Assembly (NCBI GenBank): GCA_024138025.1
Contig: JAMXBD010000169.1
Location: 124,001 to 188,000 of the forward strand
Source: Combretum micranthum
Lineage: Eukaryota; Streptophyta; Magnoliopsida; Myrtales; Combretaceae
Direction: 5' to 3'
DNA: 64,000 bases
Of the stretch, positions 22,112 through 32,841 are shown piece after piece (the first letter of the stretch is position 1; each line of letters starts with the position of its first letter). The notes beneath the pieces are model-generated. The model did no database searches, was not told the origin of the DNA, and saw only the letters and a list, made by a program, of their open reading frames with translations. Both the position numbers and the translations under genes were made by a program.

Positions 22112-23758
22112 GGTAGTGGTGAAGAAAATCCTAAGATGGATATGAAATTGTTCATGAAGGCCATTCAAGATCAATTCAAGAATCTAAATATGAGATTGGA
22201 TAATTTGGAGTCCCTTAGCAGATCAAAGTCTCCTAGCAGATCAAAATCTTATAAGAAAACATCCCATGTTGAAGAGGAAGAAGAGGATTCTAATTGTGAC
22301 GAAGGTAGTTTCATTAAAGGAAGAGAAAAAGGCCTAAAAACATAACAACAATTTACGGAAGATCAAGATGAAGATACTTCCTTTTCAAGGAAAGAATGAT
22401 CTAGAGCTATATTTGGAATAGGAAAGGAAAGTAGAGCATAGCATGTATTTGACTACCATAACTATTCAGAAGAGAAAAAGGTTAAATTAGCTGCAATTGA
22501 ATTCATCAACTATGCCATTATCTGGTGGGATCAATTGGTGCTTAATAAGCGAAAGTATGGTGAAAGACCTATTCGGTCTTAGGAGGAGATGAAAGTTATG
22601 ATGCACAAGAGATTTATTCCTAGCCATTATTGTCGATATTTGCGTAGGAAGTTGCAGAGTTTGACACAAGGATCTATGAGTATGGAGAATTACTACAAAG
22701 AGATGGAAATAGCCATGATTAGAGCTAAGGCGGAGGAAGACCAAGAGGCTACTATGGCTAGATTCATTGATGGACTGAATTAGGAGATTGCTGATATGGT
22801 GGATTTGCAGCATTATGTGAAGATGGAGGAGTTGCTACATAAAGCTATTAAAGTGGAAAAAAATTTGAAGTCCAAGGGCAAATCAAGGTATGGCTCATCT
22901 TCTAGTTCCTCATGAAATTAAATTGGAAAGATCACAAAGCAACTTCAAAATCAGAAGATGATATGAATGTCAAGAATTCTAATGCTGATTCTAAAGGTAA
23001 CACTAACCGTCCACCCCACAACCCCCAACCCTATCCCCCCCCCCCCCCCCCCCCCCCCTTCTAGGTCTCTTGAGATTAAGTGTTTTAAATGTCAAAGATA
23101 TGGACATATTACTTCTCAATGTCCAAATAAGTGGATTATGGTTGTATTGGATAATGGCGATTTGAAAAGTGTCAGTTCAAATGATGATGATATGCCAGCA
23201 TTGGAAGATGCTAATGATGTTGAAAAACCCATGAAGGAAAAGGTAGTAGTACTTGTGGAGCGAGCCATAAGTGTGCAAGTGAAAGAGGAAGCCAAAGTGC
23301 AACGAGAAAATAATTTTCATAGTAGATGTCGTGTAAATGACAATATATGTAGCATGATTATCAATATTGGTAGATGCACAAATGTTGCTAATTCTTTAAT
23401 GGTTGAAAAGATGCATTTACCTCCACTAAAGCATCTTTGGCCTTATAAGCTACAATGGTTGAATGAATGTGGGGAAGTTAAAGTGATAAAGCAAGTGTTA
23501 GTTCATTTTTCCATTGATAGCTACAAGGATGATGTTCTATGTGATGTAGTGCTTATACATGTGAGTCATTTGTTATTGAGGAGACCATGGCAATATGATA
23601 GGAAGGTTATGAATGATGGTTTTCATAATATTTATTCACTTGTCATGAATAGTAAAAGAGTGAATCTTGTACCTCTAATTCTAAAGCAAGTGTATGAAGA
23701 TCAACACCAAATTAAGAGGCTCATGATCAACAAAGAAAAAGTATGGTTAAGACTGTGA
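22112..23758 (+). pseudogene. E3 gag-zinc knuckle-protease, broken
   Basis: The likely gag start is the ATG at 22110 or 22137 (GSGEENPKMDMKLFMKAIQD). The gag domain runs to about 22870 (RFIPSHYCRYLRRKLQSLTQ, MENYYKEMEIAMIRA, MARFIDGLN then TAG), with at least one frameshift before 22590. A 24-base C run (23035-23058) encodes a proline tract ahead of a perfect CCHC knuckle at 23081-23122 (CFKCQRYGHITSQC). The protease follows at about 23310-23620 (KLQWLNECGEVKV, DDVLCDVV, LLLRRPWQYDR). Its active-site triad reads IINIG where D-G/S-G is expected, so the catalytic Asp is lost. A pol N-terminal motif (FKDLIPKEIPDKLSHLREL, to about 24032) is followed directly by the pol C-terminal tail. Confidence 0.85.
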
Positions 23759-24085
23759 GTGTAAGCAAAGGTGTGAAAAATACCGAGGAGAGAGAAAAGC
23801 AAGTGAGATTGAAAGATGAAAAAGTGAAGAAAGAGAGATAAAAAAAAGTGAGATTAAGAACTCTTTGTTTGCAAGGCACCAACTACTTGTACCATTGTAC
23901 AAGGATTTTTCAACTGACGATCTTAATTTGTCTTTATCTAGTGAAAATGTTTCATCACTGCAGGAATTCAAGGATTTGATTCCTAAAGAAATTCCAGATA
24001 AATTATCTCATTTAAGAGAATTGCATCCATAATCAATTACAAAGATGTGAATTCGAGGACTTATCCTTTCGAGGAAAGATGGAAT

Positions 24086-24681
24086 GATGGAGATCAGAGG
24101 GCATTATCAGGGGAGATTAAAACATTTCAAATTGTAGAGGATCAAAGCTACCAGCCATGAGAATCTACATCGCAGGCCTAAGAATTCAATGCTGCCATCT
24201 TTGATGATTAGAAGCTATACGCCGGCTAAAAGCCGTTAGCCTTCATGGCCAACACCATTGGCATAAACTTTTAAGCCATTGGCCTTCTTGCTTTGGCAAT
24301 TTTTATCAATTTCATGTTTTATTTTTAGGTCACCCACCAGCTTTTATTTTCATGTCTTTTAGGTTCCCATGCTTTATTCTATAAAAACATATTGTTATAA
24401 ACATCAGAATCCCATTCTTTGATCAATTGATATTTTGAGAGTTTATTCTCTTTTGGTTCTGGAAAGAACTGTACATGAACTTATCAGGATTTCTTGTGGC
24501 ATTTACCCTTGACTTATCAATTAGATTTCCATCCCCGATTGTGACATCTTTGCTTTTATACCAAGGTTCTTACTTCAATATAAGCAACATGTCACGGTTT
24601 TCATCTATTCTTAGACGGTATAGGGCTTAATTTTCTAGATTAGACAACGAGTCTTGTCACAAGTTGGCATTGCTTATATCA
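24086..24681 (+). repeat. 3' LTR of E3
   Basis: TGATGGAGATCAGAGGG...TTATATCA, matching the 5' LTR over its length with many substitutions and small indels. Confidence 0.8.
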
Positions 24682-24689
24682 TTTTTAGA

Positions 24690-26076
24690 CAAATTTGTAC
24701 ATTCTTGAAAAATATATCCTGGAACTGTTGATAGAAACTTGCATAAATTTGTGATATATGGATTTTCAATCATGTCTAAAACATCTTTTAGAACTTACAT
24801 GTTACTTGTGCATCTCTTTTTATTTGATTAGTTTTGAGTTTGCCTTTTTTGATAAGTTTAAAAGGGGATGAAAATATTAATTGTGCAATTAACATGCATC
24901 AATAGTGTATATTGTGTTTGTTTGACCATTATGTGTAACTTGCAATTCTCTTAAGTTAAGTATCAAAATTTTTAAACATAGTTAAGAAAACTCTTTTAAA
25001 AGTCAGATGTTGAGGGGAAGTGTTTAATCTAGGGGGAGTGAATTACACATGATTTTCTTCATAAAGGGGAGAGATTGTTGAAATTGCGTGTTTAATGTGA
25101 ATTTTAATAAGGTAATTAGTTGCACAATGAACTACTCAATTGTGTTAGCTATACTTAATTAGTTAAACAACTTGGATGAATAATATGCTAAGATATATAT
25201 GTGTTTAAGTGTGTGTGTGTGTGTGTGTGTTTTATGTGTATTGTTCTTTGGAGATTATGCAAATGCAAAATGAACTAATAAGTAGGTACAAATCTCTAAC
25301 AACAGCCTTAATCGCAGCTTTCATCAAGGGCGTGATTGGTCTAATTGAGGGTTAAGTTTAAGATGCGATAAACTTAAGGCACGATAAGTTTAAATCTAAG
25401 GCATGACAAGATCCAAAGTGCGACAAGAGCCAAAATGCGAAGAGTTCAAAATACGAGCTAATGTGGCATAAAAAAGCCATTACAAGCATTTAATGCTTGA
25501 TGATTTAAAGACATTATCTCTAATGAACATTTAAAATTTTGAAATCTATAAATACACGTTTCTTAGGAAATTCAAGAGAAGTTTTTAAAGAGCTTTCATT
25601 TGCAAACAAACAAATAAAAAATTCTCTCATCTTTCTTGTCCATTATTTTGCAAAATCTACAAACATAGAGAAAATTAAAATCAGCATGTTGTTCTTGTAT
25701 TTGTTATTTGTAAGAGAGCACGGTAAAGGAGAAGAAAATCTTTCATTTCCTAAGTATTGTAAATTTGTGTATTGCTCTAATTGAGCTGGTGTGGTTGAAA
25801 TTAATAAAGTGTGTGAAGCTCTCTATTTGAGACTATTTGGGTGATCGTGGAGATTAGGAAGCGAGTTGAACTCCATGTTAAATCTGGGCTTAAATCTTCT
25901 TTCTCTATCCCTTTTACATTTCTTATAGGATTTATTTTTTGTTATATTTGTTGTTATCAAAGTTTAAATTTGATTCATTGCGTAAAAAATCTTCAATTGA
26001 GCTTTTTAGGTTAAATACTCAATTTATCCCCCCTCCTCTTGAGTATTTTCTAGTGTGTTTTCAAGCTTTAGCTACA
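24690..26076 (+). mobile_element. 3' end and LTR of a Ty1/copia-like (possibly SIRE-type) retrotransposon
   Basis: A run of polypurine tracts (TTGAGGGGAAGTG at about 25008, TCTAGGGGGAGTG at about 25028, AAAGGGGAGAGA just before 25076) leads into an LTR starting TGTTGAAATTGCGTG at 25076. Repeated polypurine-like tracts before the 3' LTR are described for SIRE/Maximus copia elements. The LTR has a TATA box (CTATAAATACACG, 25547-25554). Its end is uncertain, about 26063-26076. No protein is recognisable upstream (24690-25075). A (GT)n microsatellite lies at about 25209-25230. Confidence 0.6.
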
Positions 26077-26101
26077 CTTTTTTAGTATTTATACATAGCA
26101 A

Positions 26102-26803
26102 CCCCCACCTGATGGGCGATTGAAGATAAACTACAATTTAGCCTTTTTTGCCTTCCAAAATACATCATCGGCTGGAGTAATCATTCATAGCTCCCATGGC
26201 TTCATTCTTGGGGGCTTAACCTATCCAACTTTAGTTTCATCTCCACTTAAAGCTGAAATCTAGGCAATATATAAGAGTCTTGATTTGCTAGATAATTGGG
26301 GCATAAATAAAGCAATCATAAAATTAGACTCCAACGAAGCAATTGACTGGGTAATCAACAAGAATATTTGTTGTGACACTGTACCTCTTATTGTTTCTTT
26401 GTGTAGGCTTATGATGAAAAAGCATCAACTACATGATAGATTGAATACTCTAAAGTAAACGAACAGAGAGTCCAATGAAAAATCTCACCATGCAACTTGA
26501 CTAGCTATGAAGTGCAAACAGCTATTGTTTTTTGTAGCCTGCATGCCTAAGGACTACATTGAAGATCTCCCAGCCAGTTTCCGTTGTCTTTTGTCACAAA
26601 ACTCTATCCAATGGAAGACACCAAAGGCTTTTCTTCTTTTCTTTATGTAGTGCCTTAAAATCTTTTATTGCTTGCAACTCTAGACACACTTTCTTCCCTA
26701 CAAATTTTGTTTTTGATGCAGAAGGTTATGTTTTTTTTTTCCCTTCTCTATTTGTTTTGGATGTTATTTTTAATTTGATGATTCTACTTCATCGAAAAAA
26801 AAA
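26102..26803 (+). pseudogene. LINE 3' fragment with RNase H domain
   Basis: From 26102 one frame reads PPPDGRLKINYNLAF, then SSAGVIIHSSHGF, ILGGLTYPTLVSSPLKAEI, LDLLDNWGINKAIIKLDSNE and LMMKKHQLHD. This is the plant LINE-type RNase H fold (PF13456-like). The first catalytic Asp is Asn (INYNLAF in place of the usual VDGAF), while the Glu of KAEI and the Asp of LDSNE remain. Stops occur after KAEI (TAG for Trp) and at about 26456. A 3' region and an A run at 26795-26803 follow, as expected for a 5'-truncated LINE. RT and endonuclease are absent. Confidence 0.75.
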
Positions 26804-27086
26804 GGTATCAAATTGATGGTTTACTAAAAGCACTTTTATTGTTGTAACTATTACAATGTGCAATTATTGTGGCTTATAGGAAGTAGAAATATAAGTTTAT
26901 CTATATGGGTGTGGTAGGTTTGTGCTTCAGAAGTCGGTACTTTTATAATTTACATGCAAGTTTAAGCAGTTGGTATCTTAGTTTATCCATGTGGGTAGTT
27001 TTATCTCTAATGTCAATTTTCAGTTAGATAGTTTTCAGGTTTAAGCAGTTGGTATTAGATTGATGACTTACTAAAAACACATCATC
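26804..27086. repeat. unclassified repeat family, left part (split by solo LTR)
   Basis: Shares TTTATCTATATGGGTGTGG, AATTTACATGCAAGTTTA, GGTATC.TAGTTT.TCCATGTGGG and GGTAGTTTTAT with the copies at 30430-31950. It continues across the solo LTR: removing 27087-30424 plus one TSD gives ACTAAAAACACATCATCCTT, matching the layout of the other copies. Confidence 0.7.
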
Positions 27087-30000
27087 TGTAAACCTCTAAA
27101 GTTTTGAGATCTATTAAGCTTATACCCTAATTAGAAAAATTAGCCGAAATCCTCAAAGTCAACAAAACCCTAGTCAGACATAACCATTCAAGTCTGGCAT
27201 TCCCGTTTAAGCAACCCTAAGAAAGTAAGTAAAAGATTAGTATGTAGAATAGTTCGTAATAACCTGGAAAAGCTTAAAAATATCAGATTAGTTAAACCGC
27301 GATTCGTTTTTAGCACAACCGGACACAGTTTTCAAAAAGCGTGTTTTGGGACTCACATTAGTAAAAATATTTCGAATATACCGTTAGACTCGTAAAAATA
27401 TAAGGTTTTCAAAATTATCAATTTCATAATTTTTCAGTAAATAAAAAATCAGATATCGCAATTATACGTGTATTTTCTTACTACCAGTACTTAAATTGTC
27501 ATATCTACTTTACATTACACTATTTATTACTATTCTACATTATTTATCTATCTCTACTTTTTCTTACAACCTACTCTTACAAACCATACCTCTATTTCTT
27601 ATAATTTTCATTTCCAATACAACTTCACATCTTTCATATCTTACTTTTCATTAACAAAAATACAAAAAAATAAATTTTCTCTCCCTTTCCCTACATGATT
27701 TACGCAGGCCCCTCTCTCTATCTCCTCATTTTTTTTTCAATTATTTAATTAACATAATTTTCCTCACATTTTCCTATAAATACCCCCTCTTCATTCCACT
27801 TCTTTCACACTTTCCATACACTAAAATACTCTCTCAAATTCTTTACAAGAGTTCTCTCTCAAAGTTCTCTCAAAATTATTCTTGATAGGTAATTCTTCTT
27901 TAGAGTTTTCTTTATGTTCATTTACTTAGTATGAGTTTAGTGTATGTTTTCTATACCATGAAGGTTAAAAAAATAATAATAAGTTCATACTTTATTTTTG
28001 TTCATGAATCAAATTTCTTTTATGTTGCTTTTATAATATATATATATATATATATCTAAATATATTTATGTAGCTATATATATCTTTTAGAGCATATAAG
28101 CTCATTTGTTTTGCAATTTATTTACTTTCCTTGTAATTTATTCATGTTATTTTTAAGACTTGTCTTTCTAGTCTTAGACTTGTCCTCATCAAGTCAAAAC
28201 ATTTTCTTTTTCTTTATGAGACTGATCTATTCTTAGTCCCGGGATACCTTGATAAAGCTAAGGTTCCAATACTTGATATATTATTTGCTAGCTTATTATG
28301 TCTTTCTTATGTTTTCATAATTTTATTATTCATATTCATAATCGTGCATGAATATATGATTTTGTCTCAACAAGATAAATGAGGAAAGGTTTTCTTAAAA
28401 TAGAAATTCTTTTCTAGAAATAAAAATAGGAAGTAATTTTTCATAAAACTAAGGATTTATCTTAACAAACTTTTCTAAGAAATCTAGTGGAGTTCATAGG
28501 AATTTTTTTTTTTTTTTTTTTTTTTTTACAAACATACATAACATAGAAAGAACTTCTTGAGTAAACAAAAGTTTTACTAAACTTCACTTTTTCATCAAGT
28601 ACTAGTTTGACAAAAAAAAATTCTCTTCATAAAAATAGAATGATCTTAAGAAATAAGGAAATTATTTCTATAAATATATAATTGTTATTACTTTCAAAAA
28701 GTGTTAGAAACTAAGCTTAGAAAATAAAAATCATTCCTTGGAAATTTAAAAAGACTAAGGAAATGAAATTTAAGAAAATAAAATAGTCATTTAAAATAAC
28801 TTGAGATATTCTCAAGCAAAATAAAAGAATTTTCAAATGTTCTCACTTTCCCAAAATCTTTAAAAGACTTTACTTTTTCATGGTTTGAGACGACTTCATT
28901 AATTTCATACATTTGATATGAGTCAATATATATATATATATGTATATACATTTCAAAGGTTTTACGAACTATCATAATATCTATCTTTTTTATATGAGTT
29001 TTGTTAAAAGAAGGAATACAAGTTTTGTAAAAATTCGTGGTGAATCTGATCACCACTATTTCGGAACCCAAACGACTTAGTTTGATGAAAATAGCTTTAG
29101 AAATGGATAGATCTTTTTGAATAGATAGAAAACGATATATAATATGCGAAATTTCGAGTTAAAATGAGCAAGTTATGGCTATTTTAAGTTGGAATTTCCT
29201 CAAATGCGATTTTGCCATGATTTTAAGATAGATTTGGAATTTTCAAAAATAGAAATTCTATGAAAGACTCATTTTGGGTATTTCATCTTATTTAGGTGAA
29301 GAAGAAATCGAGATCACTTTTCCAGAAGACTACTTCAATTAGGAGCGAACGACATGGAGTGAGTTAACCCTTTACTAGTTACATTTCCTTGTTTGTGCTT
29401 ATAAGTAGTAGCACTAGAAAATAAGGAAAAGATAAATGAACAATTATTGTGTGATTTTGATTTATAATTTGTTGAATAAAGTTAAGAATATCGAAAGAAG
29501 AACTGATGAATAATTTATGATTTCTTGCAATGATATGTTGCATATTGATTTGATCACTTTTAACTTGAACTTGACAATAGTGGAATAACTTTATTGAAAA
29601 AGATTCAGGCATATCATATTTGTGAGTCACATTTATTTCACTACTATTCTTCGTGTGGGGAAACGAGGAGTTGTAGTGGTGGCTAGTAAGAGCCAGAAAG
29701 TCTACATGGGCAAGTAGGAGCTGGAAAATCTACAGGGCGAGTAGGAGCTAGTAAATCTACAAATATTGATGGTCGTATGGACCTGTAACCTCCCAACCCC
29801 TGACACGGAGGGCGTAAAATCCATGCTACACATGGTTTTTGGTTAATCTTGTGTACCTTTGTTTGCTCATGTGATTGATGCATTCTCATATGATTGTTTA
29901 AATACTTGTTTAATATATGGAAATGTTTTATAGATAGGAGTTATCTCACTAAGCTAGATTTGCTTATACTCCTATACCTTTTTGTTACAATATGATTATC

Positions 30001-30424
30001 TATGGTCGGCACCGAGGAGCCCCGTATGCCAGGTATGAGCCAAAGCTACTAAGAGTTTTTGGGAGAAGTTATATGTGTTTAGTTTTGAGCATAGACTTTT
30101 AGGAAAATCTCTATAGTAGGCTTATGTTATAGTTATGTATACCTTGTTAATAGTTTAGTTAAACAAGATTATTTAAGACGGGAGAATGCCCCTAAGAAGT
30201 TGTAAGAGATTATTATCCAAATGAATATTTCATGTTTATTTATATAAGTTCTTGCATGCTTTTATTATCTACTTAAATGTAATAACCATGTGAGTCTCTC
30301 ACTAACTTGGAAGCACACCTTGCATGTGATATCGAAGCTCCTGCATGACTAAGGTTGTCATTCATTAGTTTTAATATTATATGCGGTGGACTGCCGCGTT
30401 TAAGGTACTCTCCGGGATGTGACA
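27087..30424 (+). mobile_element. long solo LTR, family A copy 1 (3338 bp), TSD TCATC
   Basis: Begins TGTAAACCTCTAAAG and ends CGGGATGTGACA, flanked by TCATC at 27082-27086 and 30425-30429. A strong plant core promoter inside (CTATAAATACCCC at 27775-27782, then a pyrimidine-rich leader and a GATAGGTAATTC donor-like site) sets the sense as plus. No primer-binding site or coding domain is present. Inside are AT dinucleotide runs (28038-28055, 28927-28942), a long T run (about 28502-28527), and a short tandem of ~27-bp units (GTAGGAGCTGG/GTAGGAGCTAG) at 29690-29765. A second copy lies inverted at 35293-39520. Confidence 0.9.
27775..27782 (+). promoter_or_regulatory. TATA box of family-A LTR copy 1
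   Basis: TATAAATA in CCTATAAATACCCCC, followed by a CT-rich leader. It is conserved at 38381-38388 in the inverted copy. Confidence 0.7.
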
Positions 30425-30429
30425 TCATC

Positions 30430-31950
30430 CTTGGAACTGTTGAAATGTGACATGAAATAATTGATGTGGGTTATAAGCGGTTAAAATATTAGTTTATCTA
30501 TGTTGGTGTTGGTGGTTTTTCACTTTACTAAAAGGTGGTTTTATAATTTACATGTAAGTTGATTCACATGGTATTATCAAATGATACAAGTCTTGAATAA
30601 GAATCTACAACATACCAAAACGCCCTTGTTGACGATCCTTTACTCCGGCAGCATCTAGGATTCCTTAAACAATTTGGGCAAATCCTTAACCCTTCCCCCT
30701 TTATAGTTGGTATCTAAGTTTATCCATTTAGGTAGTTTTATTTTTAATTTTTCAGTCATATGCGTTTTATTTTTATTTATTTATTTTTATTTTATTTTTG
30801 CAAAAGCATATGCGATATTATAAGACACCAAACCTCCTTCCTTCCTCCTAAATAATATATATGTATGTATAAAACTAAGATATCTAAAAAATAAGGTAGT
30901 AAAAACCGGGTAGAATCTGAGAAAAGAAAAAGTATCATAAGATGCCTTACCAAAATCTCTTTCTCTGAGGATGGAATGTTAAGTGAAGTAATTACTGTAG
31001 ATAATTAATGAAATAGCTAAAACTAAATAATCTAAAATTGTTAAAAAAAAAAAAAAAAGAAAGAGAGAGAGAGAGAGAGTAAAATCTAAGAAAACAAAAA
31101 GTATCATATTGACGACTTACTAAAAAGGTTTATTGTATGAACTATTGAAATTTGACATAAAATAATTACTGTGGATTATAGGAGGTTTGAATTCAGTTTA
31201 TTTATGTATGTGTGGGTAATTTTTTTGCTTTAGTTTTATAATTTACTTGCAAGTTTAGGTGGTTGGTATCTGAGTTTGTCCACGTGGGTAGTTTTATTTT
31301 TAATGTTAGTTTTCAATCATACACGTTTCTTCTTTTTTTTTTTTTAATAATTTTGCAAAAGCATATGTTATACTCCTCTCTCCCTCTCAAATAATATGGA
31401 TATATATAACACTAAGAAATCTGAAAAATAAAATTGTAAAAAAGGAGTAGAATTTGAGAAAACAAAAATTATCATAAAATAACTTACCAAAATCTCTTCT
31501 TCGATGGATGGAATGTGACAGAAGTACTCACTGTAGATAATGAATGAGTTAAATATTTAAAACTGGTAAATCTAAAAATGTAAAATAGTTAAAAAATGAT
31601 AAAATCTAAGAAAATAGAAAGCACTGGATTAATAACTTACCAAAAACACTTAATCATTGAATTGTTGAAATATGTTGAAATGTGACGTGAAATATGTGAT
31701 GCGGGTTATAGGCGGTTGAAATATGAATTTATCTATGTGGGTGTGGGTGGTTTTTTTATTTACTTTAAGTTACATGTAGGTTTAGACACTTGGTATCTGA
31801 GTTTGTCTGTGTAGGTAATTTTATTTTTAATGTCAGTTTTCAATCTTTTTTTCTTTTCTTCAAATTTGCAAAAAGTATATTTTATAAAAGTATATGTTAT
31901 ATTTTAAGACATCAAACCTCCTCCCTCCCTTTTAAATTGATATTTATAAA
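30430..31950. repeat. unclassified repeat family, degenerate tandem units of about 0.5-0.7 kb
   Basis: Recurring blocks: TTGAAATGTGACATGAAATA then ...GGGTTATAGGCGGTTGAAATA at about 30440, 31155 and 31680; GTTGGTATCTGAGTTTGTCCA with GGTAGTTTTATTTTTAATG at about 30710, 31263 and 31785; TTTTGCAAAAGCATATG with a TCCTCCCTCC-like motif at about 30795, 31350 and 31880; and GATGGAATGTGA...CTGTAGATAATGAATGA. No coding potential. An A run followed by (GA)n lies at 31043-31078. Confidence 0.75.
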
Positions 31951-32841
31951 ACTACTAAATTTACGCAACACTTGTTATGAGTTTTGGAATAATTTGTGAG
32001 AGGACTAAAGCCCGACACTCATTGTTGGGCCTCCAAAAGTAAAAAAGAAGAGGTAATGTGAATTCAGAACGGGCTTGGATGAGCCCACACACGGAAAATA
32101 TGCCATCTTTTCTGGGTCTACGGTCCCTGAGGCAGCCTAGAACGAGAGCCCATGTAAATGTAGAAAGCGATCCGTGTAGTCCAAGGCCCATTTTATATCA
32201 GATGATGCTATTGCTATTTGCTGACATTAGATAAACACACGGTTAAATTAAACGTCTAATAATAAAGAATAAAATAGAAAATATATAGGCTATTATACCT
32301 TTCGTGATATACATATATATGTGATGTATAAGTATTAATATTCTTAACTTATATAGATTATACAAATTATATATGGTAATTATTTTGAAAACCAATTTCA
32401 TTATTACAAATATTCAAGTTTTATCGGTATTTACGCATTATGTGTTTCCTGTTTGCAAGTATAATTCTGCAAATATCAGAACGAATAGACAACATTTGGT
32501 GTTTCAATTTTTTTTTCTGCTTTCTGTTCATCTTTTATTGATACAATTATATAAATTATTTAAAAAGTAATTTTTTTTATAGAATATTTTCTGAAACAAA
32601 AGCAAAATTACTCACTATCCCTCTAAAAAATTGAAACCCACCCACTATCTTGATAAATTTTTCGTTCTCCTTTTTCTGATTCATTACCTTAATATGTAAT
32701 TGCCGTGACCACTTTCATCATACTAATCCATATGATGCGATCGTATTTTAACTTAGATTATTGTATTTATTTAAATTTACACGAATGAATATTTTGCTTA
32801 TACATAATCAATTCATCAAGTGTACCGAAATATCTGAAATG
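31951..32841. other. no gene seen; small GC-richer patch at 31990-32190
   Basis: The patch has several GGGCC/GGCCC and GCCCAT words, unusual for this AT-rich window, and a 76-codon minus-strand frame without recognisable similarity. The rest is AT-rich. Confidence 0.45.

Larger units (their letters stand above)
21046..24681 (+). mobile_element. gypsy element E3, both LTRs, pol core deleted
   Basis: The 5' LTR 21046-21657 and 3' LTR 24086-24681 both begin TGATGGAGATCA and share the whole layout (AAACATTTCAAAT, AAACTTTTAAGC, ATCAATTGATATTTT, CTTAGACGGT). A primer-binding site TGGTATCAAAGC lies at 21660-21671. A purine-rich tract (GAGGAAAGATGGAA, ending 24085) precedes the 3' LTR. The 3.6-kb body codes only gag, zinc knuckle and protease, then jumps from the pol N terminus to the pol C terminus. 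No matching 5-bp target duplication is visible: ATGAA is on the left and TTTTT on the right. Confidence 0.85.

Noticed and set aside
31961..32191. 76-codon minus-strand frame as a possible host exon
   Set aside because: No similarity recognised, no convincing splice sites, and no neighbouring exons.
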